Origin: Patescibacteria group bacterium
GTDB taxonomy: Bacteria > Patescibacteriota > Minisyncoccia > Phycocordibacterales > PALSA-1337
Assembly (NCBI GenBank): GCA_028865615.1
Contig: JAGWJT010000003.1
Span: forward strand, 1-39,376
Direction: 5' to 3'
DNA length: 39,376 bases
A model generated the notes under the pieces. The model worked only from the letters and a program-made list of their open reading frames with translations, was not told where the DNA came from and searched no databases. Both the position numbers and the translations under genes were made by a program. Of this stretch, positions 1-7,773 are shown one piece after another (position 1 is the first letter of the stretch; the number at the start of each line of letters is the position of its first letter).

Positions 1-987
1 CTCATCATCGCAATCGTAGTCTCCGAGCTTGCTGGCATTATTGGCTCGGTGTTTACCACGCCGTCCATCGCTGGTTGGTATGCCGGGATCGTAAAACCGG
101 CTCTGAATCCGCCAGCGTGGGTGTTTGGACCGGTTTGGACGACATTGTTTGTCCTGATGGGTATTTCGGCGTTCTTGATCTGGAAGAAAGGTATTGAGCG
201 CAAGGATGTAAAAATCGCTCTCGGCATATTTATCGGTCAGCTCATTTTGAACACGCTTTGGTCAATTATCTTTTTCAGTTTGCATTCTCCGGCCGGTGCT
301 TTCTTTGAACTGATTTTCCTCTGGCTCGCCATTCTTGCAACGATCATTTCTTTTGTAAAAATCTCCCGGCCAGCCGCTTGGCTTCTTTTGCCATACATTC
401 TCTGGGTAAGCTTTGCCGGCTATTTAAATTTCAATATCTGGCAACTCAATAAAACAACTGGTTCCGGACAAGTTGCCTGCACGCAAGAAGCCAAACAATG
501 TTCGGACGGATCGTATGTAAGTCGAACAGGACCTAAGTGTGAATTTGCCCAGTGCCCGGGAGAAAATAACGATCTTTGGAAAACTACGACGGATAGCAAA
601 ACGGGTATCACATTTAAGTATCCGGAAACTTTGCTTACCACATACATCCACGCGCAAGACTGGCCACCGCAGATTCAGGTTTTGAACCAGCCGTTTACTT
701 GCACTGAAGCCGGATCGGAAACCGCCCGGGCCGGGATTACCATGAAGCGCATGGTTGATGACAGGACCTATTGCGTAACTAAAGAAAGCGAAGGCGCGGC
801 CGGCAGTATCTATACTAACTATGCCTATGCTTTTCCGATGGACGGCAAGACAAGCGTTTTCACATTTAGCTTACGATCTGTGCAATGTTTCAATTACGAC
901 GATCCGCAAAAGACTGCTTGTGAGAACGAACGGTCAGCATTCGATCTCGATAGCACGGTTGATAGGATAGCAAGAAGCATAAAATAA
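1..987 (+). CDS. TspO/MBR-family membrane protein with an extra C-terminal extracytoplasmic domain (5' truncated by window start)
   Basis: Frame 1 is open from base 1 (LIIAIVVSELAGIIGSVFTTPSIAGWYAGIVKPALNPPAWVFGPVWTTLF), matching the TspO signature; after the last TM segment a Cys-rich CTQEAKQCSDGSYVSRTGPKCEFAQCPG stretch and a further domain follow. Confidence 0.8.
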   Translation, partial: LIIAIVVSELAGIIGSVFTTPSIAGWYAGIVKPALNPPAWVFGPVWTTLFVLMGISAFLIWKKGIERKDVKIALGIFIGQLILNTLWSIIFFSLHSPAGAFFELIFLWLAILATIISFVKISRPAAWLLLPYILWVSFAGYLNFNIWQLNKTTGSGQVACTQEAKQCSDGSYVSRTGPKCEFAQCPGENNDLWKTTTDSKTGITFKYPETLLTTYIHAQDWPPQIQVLNQPFTCTEAGSETARAGITMKRMVDDRTYCVTKESEGAAGSIYTNYAYAFPMDGKTSVFTFSLRSVQCFNYDDPQKTACENERSAFDLDSTVDRIARSIK

Positions 988-1024
988 CAGCAATGAAAAA
1001 AATGAAATCCGCAATTTAATAATT

Positions 1025-1558
1025 ATGAAAAAACCTACCATCTTTACCATTGGTCACTCCACACATCCGATCGAGGAGTTTGTTGAGATACTTAAGACTC
1101 ATGGTATCAAAGAAGTGGCCGATGTCCGCACGATTCCGAAGTCGCGCCACAATCCGCAATTTAACGAAGATGACTTGAAACAATCTTTGCAAAAGGCGCA
1201 CATCCGATACAAACATTTGAAAAAACTCGGGGGACTACGCCACACGACAAAAGATTCTATAAACCTCGGCTGGCACAATACTTCGTTTAGAGGATTTGCC
1301 GATTATATGTCGAGCGAGGAGTTTGAGGAAGGACTTCAAGCGCTTATCAAGATTGCAAGCGTTAGAAACACCGCGATTATGTGCGCTGAAGCCGTGCCGT
1401 GGCGATGCCATCGTTCGCTCATTGGTGATGCGCTTACCAAAAAAGGCTGGATGGTAGAGGACATCATGAGCCGTACCTCTATTACAAAACATCGGCTAAC
1501 ATCTTTTTTGAAAGTGAGAAAAGGGCAACTCATATATCCCGAACCTAAAAATGATTAA
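1025..1558 (+). CDS. DUF488 family protein
   Basis: FTIGHSTHPIEEFVEILKTHGIKEVADVRTIPKSRHNPQFN N-terminus and MCAEAVPWRCHRSLI motif are typical of DUF488. Confidence 0.88.
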   Translation: MKKPTIFTIGHSTHPIEEFVEILKTHGIKEVADVRTIPKSRHNPQFNEDDLKQSLQKAHIRYKHLKKLGGLRHTTKDSINLGWHNTSFRGFADYMSSEEFEEGLQALIKIASVRNTAIMCAEAVPWRCHRSLIGDALTKKGWMVEDIMSRTSITKHRLTSFLKVRKGQLIYPEPKND

Positions 1559-2069
1559 GTATAGACACAAAAAATCAAGAATACTTTTTGTCGGGATTAA
1601 CCCACACCCCGGGTCATTTAATCGTAGCGTGCCTTTTTCTAATAATAAATTGTTTTGGTATCTCCTATCAGAAGCCGGTCTTATCAAAGAGACGAGAGAC
1701 GAATTGCGCGATGATAAAACATTAGCGCGTATGTACCGAGAAAAATTCAATGCAGAATACGGGCTTGGACTCGTTAATATCATTGACCGGCCGACGGTAG
1801 ATATTACAGGAATCAAGAAACACGAAGAATTGCCCGGCCGTAAAAAAATTTCTCGTATTATAAAAGCCGAGATACCGATGGTAGTTTGCTTCATTGGCAA
1901 AGTAGCATACGAAAAATATATAGGATCAAAGGATTTCACTTTCGGCTGGCAAGAAAATATAGGCGCATCAAAAGCTTTCGTTATGCATTTTCCTTTACGT
2001 GGAGAAGCCGTTATCAGAGTTCGAGAACTACAGGAGATTAAGCGAACTGCATTCACAAAAAGTCGCTAG
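1551..2069 (+). CDS. Mug/TDG-like uracil-DNA glycosylase superfamily protein
   Basis: ILFVGINPHPGSFNRSVPFSNNKLFWYLLSEAGL and GLGLVNIIDRPTVD resemble Mug (GINPG...RFW; VDRPT); overlaps the DUF488 stop by 8 nt. Confidence 0.75.
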   Translation: MIKYRHKKSRILFVGINPHPGSFNRSVPFSNNKLFWYLLSEAGLIKETRDELRDDKTLARMYREKFNAEYGLGLVNIIDRPTVDITGIKKHEELPGRKKISRIIKAEIPMVVCFIGKVAYEKYIGSKDFTFGWQENIGASKAFVMHFPLRGEAVIRVRELQEIKRTAFTKSR

Positions 2070-2086
2070 AGTAATATAATGTATAT

Positions 2087-2779
2087 ATGAAACTAACTCT
2101 TATTCGCAGAAAAACTGAGGCTCCAAATGTTGAATCGTTTGTTTTCAGTCCCGCAGAACCGCTTGTATGGAAAGCCGGACAATTTCTACATTATGTACTC
2201 CATCATGAGCCGACTGACAATCGTGGCTCGGATCGTTGGTTTACCGTAGCATCGGCTCCGTTTGAGAAAGAAGTGATGATTACGACAAGGTTAACAAAAG
2301 AAAAAGGGAGCAGTTTTAAGACCGCTCTCGACGGCTTAAAGATAGGCGAATATATCGAAATATCCGACATAGACGGCGATTTTATCGTGGATGACCCGAC
2401 ACAGGAGTATGTCTTCATTGCGGGAGGCATCGGTATCACGCCATTTCATTCTATACTCAAAGAAGCAGACCGCGCAGGGATAAAACTGCACGCGACGTTA
2501 TTATACGCCAACCGCGATCAGAATATCTCTTATAAGGATGAATTCGAAAAATTTGCACAAAATAATGCCTCACTTGATATTCGCTATATAATCTCTCCGG
2601 AGCGAATAGATGAAAATTTGATTAAAAAACTTGTACCGGATTTATCAAAACCCATTTTTTATGTTTCCGGGCCGGAGCCCATGGTGGAAAGTTTGGGCAA
2701 TACTTTGGAAAAAATAGGCATTGCAAAAGACCATATTAAACAAGATTATTTCCCAGGCTATGCTGGTATGGTATCTTAA
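2087..2779 (+). CDS. FAD/NAD(P)-binding oxidoreductase, ferredoxin-NADP reductase-like
   Basis: KAGQFLHYVL, RWFTVASAP, FIAGGIGITPFHSIL, FYVSGPEPMVESL motifs. Confidence 0.88.
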   Translation: MKLTLIRRKTEAPNVESFVFSPAEPLVWKAGQFLHYVLHHEPTDNRGSDRWFTVASAPFEKEVMITTRLTKEKGSSFKTALDGLKIGEYIEISDIDGDFIVDDPTQEYVFIAGGIGITPFHSILKEADRAGIKLHATLLYANRDQNISYKDEFEKFAQNNASLDIRYIISPERIDENLIKKLVPDLSKPIFYVSGPEPMVESLGNTLEKIGIAKDHIKQDYFPGYAGMVS

Positions 2780-3224
2780 TTTTATAGTCGCCGAATTTTC
2801 CAAAAATATTAAAAGGATCAAATTGTCGTTGACAGTGGTGTATTGCTGTCATATTTGCTTAAGTTAAGCAAATCGTCCCAAGGGTTCAAATTTGTTCAAA
2901 CCGGTGGTCGAGGGTGCAAGCTGGGTCAAACGTCGATCCTCGGCACAAAGCTCGCCACAAGGGCAAACAGTGGGCGAAAAATCGGTTACTTACCGGCATT
3001 TAGGAAGTCGTAATTGTAAAACTTGGCAACTTTCTTGATATTGTTCATTTTTTCGCGTACTGTAACCATATACTCTTTATCCTCGAGCACTGTTATAAGA
3101 CCCGACAGTGCCTGACCCTCGTATTTAGACCTTACATACAGCCGTATTATATCGTACCCAGTGAAGGGAATCGAACCAGTCTTGTGTGGCAACATGGGTT
3201 CGATTGAAGTATAATAATTCCATT

Positions 3225-3869
3225 ATGTCATGGTTCAATCATATCATCGTCTCCATTGGAGCATTTGTGTCGTTATTGTTAGGCAATCATGGCGCTGTTA
3301 GTAATGTTGATGTTATCGCTACTTCAAGTCAGCAAGTCCAGTCCACCGCTTCAAGTACTAATCCAAATCAATCTGCAATAGATAAGTACAACCAAGCTAT
3401 GGCACAAAGAAAAGCTGAAGAGCAGTCTAATCCTCCTCAAGGTTTTCTTGTTCCGGCCAGATTGCCTTCAGGGTACACTTTGACTCAATCAAGATTCACT
3501 TCTTATTCAACGTTTTGGTTGTATCACGCTAAGATAGCAAGTTCATTTGGTCCGCAAGATGTTGTTTTGGGATACGATGAGACAACTAAAGACACATTTG
3601 ATCACTACCTGAAGACAGAAGGGAATAACACTTCTTCAGTTGAGATAACTAGAGATGTCAAAGATTTTACCTGGAATGGATCAAAGGGAGCTGTGCTAGG
3701 CACGTTTGTTAATGAAAAGAGCTTCGAGATCAATCCATTGCAAGCTGGAGAATACTGGCTCATTTATGACCACCAAGGACGATTGGTTAGAATCCATCGA
3801 GCAGGCGATCCGAAATTAACGCCAGATGCCATGATCAGTCTGCTTGAGCAGATGACTATCGCTAAATAG
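3225..3869 (+). CDS. hypothetical secreted/membrane-anchored protein
   Basis: ORF track starts at 3186 but ATG at 3225 follows TATAAT (3210-3215); N-terminal hydrophobic segment, no recognised domain. Confidence 0.6.
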   Translation: MSWFNHIIVSIGAFVSLLLGNHGAVSNVDVIATSSQQVQSTASSTNPNQSAIDKYNQAMAQRKAEEQSNPPQGFLVPARLPSGYTLTQSRFTSYSTFWLYHAKIASSFGPQDVVLGYDETTKDTFDHYLKTEGNNTSSVEITRDVKDFTWNGSKGAVLGTFVNEKSFEINPLQAGEYWLIYDHQGRLVRIHRAGDPKLTPDAMISLLEQMTIAK

Positions 3870-4042
3870 TTTTTATGTGCGCCAATGAGTAATCACTGAT
3901 CAAGTCAACCTTCTCTTTTACGCCCGACATGTACTCAGTGTCCGCCAGAATAGCTAAACACTCAGCTGTACTTTCCGTTCGATTTGTCGCACCCCTCTGG
4001 CCCTTGGATTTTAGACTGGGCTCCGTGCTAGAATGATGCCGT

Positions 4043-4357
4043 ATGGGAGATTATACAAAGATCATCTTGCTCATCATAGTAGCTTTCATAGGCGCGGGAG
4101 CCATAGCTTATTTCTATATGTCCGCCGATATATTCGCGGACGTGCTCAAGCGGCCTTTGAGGATAGTTTCCATGGGCATGCTGTCCATCGATATCGGCGT
4201 GCTCGCCGTAGCCCTGGTCACGTATCAGTCTATTACAGGCGGGAGTCTGGCCGTATACGGAGTGCCGTTGTCATGGTCGTTCTATATATTTTACGGCCTT
4301 GGGTCGGCTCTCATAATAGCCGGTTCAAGCAAATTTGCCCGCAAACCGAAGCAGTGA
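4043..4357 (+). CDS. small integral membrane protein, unknown
   Basis: 104 aa with three hydrophobic segments; preceded by TGCTAGAAT 8 nt upstream of ATG. Confidence 0.6.
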   Translation: MGDYTKIILLIIVAFIGAGAIAYFYMSADIFADVLKRPLRIVSMGMLSIDIGVLAVALVTYQSITGGSLAVYGVPLSWSFYIFYGLGSALIIAGSSKFARKPKQ

Positions 4358-4407
4358 TATATGGGTGCTTTGCGCTGTAGGCATATCATGAAGTATAATC
4401 AGGCCTT

Positions 4408-5052
4408 ATGAAACGCATAATATTCTGGATCATATTCCTGTTGGTGCTCGTCCTTATCATATGGGGTTTGTTCGTGGCCATGCAGAAGGGTTCTCGCAAC
4501 GGCGTTCCGAATCTCGGTGCGCCCGCGCCGGTCACGGCGGCCGACCACACGGAGGGCCCTGCCGATGCGCCCGTCACTCTCATAGAGTACGGCGATTTTG
4601 AGTGTCCGGCTTGCGGCGAATACGCGCCTATGGTGGAGCGCCTGTTCCAGCAATCTTCTACGACCATGCGCCTGGTCTTCAGGCACTTCCCGTTGCCGCA
4701 GCACCTGAATGCTCCTATAGCCGCCCAAGCTTCCGAGGCCGCCTCCGACCAAGGTAGATTTTGGGATATGTACAAGCTTCTGTACGCCGGACAGGATTCA
4801 TGGGCTAACTTGTCCGTATCCGATGCGGCAAAAGTCTTTGACGGTTATGCCCGGTCTCTGGGTCTGGATATCGCGCAATTCGACACTGACATAAATAGCA
4901 CCACTACCAAGGCCTTCATCCAGAGCGAGCTTTCGGAAGGTCAGCAGCTGGGCATAGACTATACGCCGACTTTCTTCGTCAACGGCAAGATCATCCAGAA
5001 CCCGCAAAGCTATGACTCCTTCAAATCCATCATCGATTCTGCCGCTAAGTAA
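4408..5052 (+). CDS. DsbA-family thiol:disulfide oxidoreductase (membrane anchored)
   Basis: EYGDFECPACGEYAPMVERLF (CPAC active site), YTPTFFVNGKII; N-terminal TM anchor. Confidence 0.92.
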   Translation: MKRIIFWIIFLLVLVLIIWGLFVAMQKGSRNGVPNLGAPAPVTAADHTEGPADAPVTLIEYGDFECPACGEYAPMVERLFQQSSTTMRLVFRHFPLPQHLNAPIAAQASEAASDQGRFWDMYKLLYAGQDSWANLSVSDAAKVFDGYARSLGLDIAQFDTDINSTTTKAFIQSELSEGQQLGIDYTPTFFVNGKIIQNPQSYDSFKSIIDSAAK

Positions 5053-5536
5053 GCCCTTCAACAGGGTCCACACGGGCGCGGTCTGCTTGATGCTCGCAGT
5101 AGCCGTCCTCGGCTTTGCGGATGCTTCTTACCTGACGTTGGAGCATTTCCTGGGCGCCATACCGCCTTGTTCTCTGGTCGGCGGCTGCGAAAAGGTCCTC
5201 ACCAGTTCTTATTCAACGGTATTAGGGGTGCCGGTCTCGCTCCTGGGAGCGCTGTACTATCTAGCCGTCTGCATCGGCTGCCTCATATTCCTGGAATCCC
5301 GGCATTTGTCCAAGAATGTCCAGGCCCATCATTTTGCCATACTCAAATGGACTCTGGCCGTCACTATAGTAGGGTTCCTGGCCTCTGCTTGGTTCTTCTA
5401 CATACAGGCTTTTGTCATTCATTCGTTCTGCGAATACTGCCTAGGCTCCGCCGCGACCTCTACTATCCTCTTCATCGTCGCCATATTCATGCTTCGGCAC
5501 GGTCTGGAGAGAGATGTTCCGGAAAGCCTGGGATAA
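5012..5536 (+). CDS. vitamin K epoxide reductase (VKOR) family protein
   Basis: SYLTLEHFLGAIPPCSLVGGCEKVLTSSYSTVLGVPVSLLGALYY plus CEYCLGSAATS CXXC; exact start uncertain (overlaps dsbA). Confidence 0.9.
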   Translation: MTPSNPSSILPLSKPFNRVHTGAVCLMLAVAVLGFADASYLTLEHFLGAIPPCSLVGGCEKVLTSSYSTVLGVPVSLLGALYYLAVCIGCLIFLESRHLSKNVQAHHFAILKWTLAVTIVGFLASAWFFYIQAFVIHSFCEYCLGSAATSTILFIVAIFMLRHGLERDVPESLG

Positions 5537-5613
5537 CTGGCGCATCACGGCGCATCCCGACAGGCGCATCCTGACGCTGGGAGCTTGGATATAGGTGTGA
5601 TAGAATCCCCCCA

Positions 5614-6489
5614 ATGAATTCACCGGAAATACTGGTCACTACTCCTTCAAAGGATTATGAGCTCATAGACTCCGGCGACGGCGAGAAGCTCGAGAGATTC
5701 GGCAGGTTCGTCCTGTCCAGGCCTGATCCGCAAGCCTTGTGGCCGAAACGATTGCAGGAGAAGGTATGGAAGAAAGCCGATGGCCGCTTCATCCGCGCCG
5801 CCGAAAAAGGCGACTGGTCTCTCGGAAGCAGCTTGCCGGAGCGTTGGCCGGTAGAGTTGGGCGGCCTCAAATTTTGGGTCAAGCCGACAGCCTTCAAGCA
5901 TACAGGCCTTTTCCCGGAGCAGGCGCCGAACTGGGATTGGTTGAGGTTACAGATCGAAAGAGCGCCGGCAGGCGCTCCCGAGATCCTGAACCTGTTCGGC
6001 TATACCGGCGGCGCCACGCTGGCTTGCGCCCGGGCCGGGGCCAAAGTCACTCATATAGACGGTTCGAAAGCCGCCGTGACATGGGCCAAGGACAATGCCG
6101 AGCTGTCGGGTTTGAGGGATAAGCCCGTCCGCTGGATCGTCGAGGACGCGCGGACCTTCGCGGAGCGGGAGATCAAGCGAGGCCGGTCATACGACGGCAT
6201 CATCATGGATCCGCCCGCCTTTGGTCACGGTCCGGCCGGTGAATTGTGGAAGATCGAGGAGCACTTCCTGCCGCTCATCGAGTCATGCATGAAGCTGCTC
6301 AAGCCCAAGCCGCTGTTCTTCCTCATAAACGGCTATTCCGCCGGATATTCGGCCCTGGCATACGGGAACAGCCTTTTGCCTTTGACGGAAAAATACGGCG
6401 GCAACATAGAGATAGGGGAGCTGACCATAGAAGAAGCCTCAAAAAGACTGTTGCCCGCCGGCATATTTGCCAGGTGGACGGGTGTCTGA
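5614..6489 (+). CDS. class I SAM-dependent methyltransferase, RlmI/RlmK-like
   Basis: NLFGYTGGATLACARAGAKVTHIDGSKAAVTWAKDNAELSG, IIMDPPAFGHGP motifs. Confidence 0.85.
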   Translation: MNSPEILVTTPSKDYELIDSGDGEKLERFGRFVLSRPDPQALWPKRLQEKVWKKADGRFIRAAEKGDWSLGSSLPERWPVELGGLKFWVKPTAFKHTGLFPEQAPNWDWLRLQIERAPAGAPEILNLFGYTGGATLACARAGAKVTHIDGSKAAVTWAKDNAELSGLRDKPVRWIVEDARTFAEREIKRGRSYDGIIMDPPAFGHGPAGELWKIEEHFLPLIESCMKLLKPKPLFFLINGYSAGYSALAYGNSLLPLTEKYGGNIEIGELTIEEASKRLLPAGIFARWTGV

Positions 6490-6619
6490 CGCCCATGTAC
6501 ATTTCGGTCAAAATGAAAGTTGTGGATTATCTTACAGTCGGGATGGTATATAATATGTAGCACAAACGTCATATGGAACGTTTGACTTGGCCGGTATCAT
6601 TATTCGATTAAAAAATAAC

Positions 6620-7528
6620 ATGACACACAAAAAATTCATATTGTTCCCTGTAGCAATGCTGGTCGTAGCGGTTTCGGTCTCGTTGGCCGCTTCGGCGCAG
6701 GCGGCGACGACATCGGCACTTTATAATGCGCCTCTGTACCGGCCTTATAGCACGTCACTGGATTCCTATAGCAACATACCGTGTAAATATCCGAACGTCA
6801 TAGATATACCTACGGCACGAGCTTTGATCTCAGCTTTGAATTTGAATGCCACCCAAACAGCCGCTCTTCTCAATCCCGCGGATCTTTATCTGTACAAGAC
6901 GGTGGTATTTCCCGGCGCTACTACTTACGTCCAAAACGGCCCTGATACCATGACCACTATAGGCTTGTGCATATCACCGGGATTTGTGTCCAATCTGCCG
7001 GTCGGTATAAGTCCGTCTACTATCCTCAATGCCGGCACTCCGCTCAAAATATTCTCCAATACAACTACTGATTATACGGACGGCAATCATCTCGGCTTGA
7101 CCTCCGGCAATTTCTCGACGACGGTTCAGACAGCCTCGGCGGCTACCGTCAGTAGCCATGTCAGTTATTCCGTCAACGTCAACTACAACCAGTTCACCTC
7201 TGAAGCTCAGAAATACGGATACAATGACGTGTATAGCACTACCGGCACAAAGACGGTGTCCATCACTGTTTTGAAATTCTCCGGCAGCCAATATGTCACC
7301 GCTCAGCAAGCGCTGTCTCTCATGAGCGCTGCAGGTTACAGGCCGGCCACCTTGTCCGAAGTCTACGCCTTGAAGAGCCAGGCAGGCAGCAATATCGTAG
7401 GTCTCGGCACGCTCCTCGGCACCAATTGGGGCTACCCCATAACAGGCGGTTCCGGCTCAGCCGGCATGTCCTTGTCCAAAGGCCCGTTCAACACCTCGGT
7501 GCTCAGCTTTGCGGCGGTGGCGCAGTGA
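6620..7528 (+). CDS. hypothetical secreted protein
   Basis: ATG at 6620 followed by signal peptide (KFILFPVAMLVVAVSVSLAASAQA); no known domain recognised. Confidence 0.65.
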   Translation: MTHKKFILFPVAMLVVAVSVSLAASAQAATTSALYNAPLYRPYSTSLDSYSNIPCKYPNVIDIPTARALISALNLNATQTAALLNPADLYLYKTVVFPGATTYVQNGPDTMTTIGLCISPGFVSNLPVGISPSTILNAGTPLKIFSNTTTDYTDGNHLGLTSGNFSTTVQTASAATVSSHVSYSVNVNYNQFTSEAQKYGYNDVYSTTGTKTVSITVLKFSGSQYVTAQQALSLMSAAGYRPATLSEVYALKSQAGSNIVGLGTLLGTNWGYPITGGSGSAGMSLSKGPFNTSVLSFAAVAQ

Positions 7529-7554
7529 TCTCATATCCCAGTAGTCGATCATTT

Positions 7555-7590
7555 ACAAAAGGCTCCATCGAGGGGCCTTTTGTTTTTACT
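7555..7590 (+). terminator. intrinsic terminator
   Basis: ACAAAAGGCTCC-atcga-GGGGCCTTTTGT hairpin followed by TTTTTA. Confidence 0.75.
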
Positions 7591-7773
7591 TATTTATAGG
7601 ATGCAGATTTGACGATTAAGAAACAATCATGGATATCAACTAAAATTTGCAGACATAAAAAAGTGTTTATGGCTGCAACTCGATCTTAATAATTTCTTTG
7701 TTTTACATACAATGGAACGATACTGTGGTTGTGCTATACTTTTTACCACATTAACCATTAACACGACAAACAC

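Noticed and set aside
3150-3210. AATCGAACC...GGTTCGATT near 3170-3206 resembling a tRNA T-arm on either strand
   Set aside because: Only a 9 bp inverted repeat; T-stem does not close and no acceptor or anticodon arm is present.
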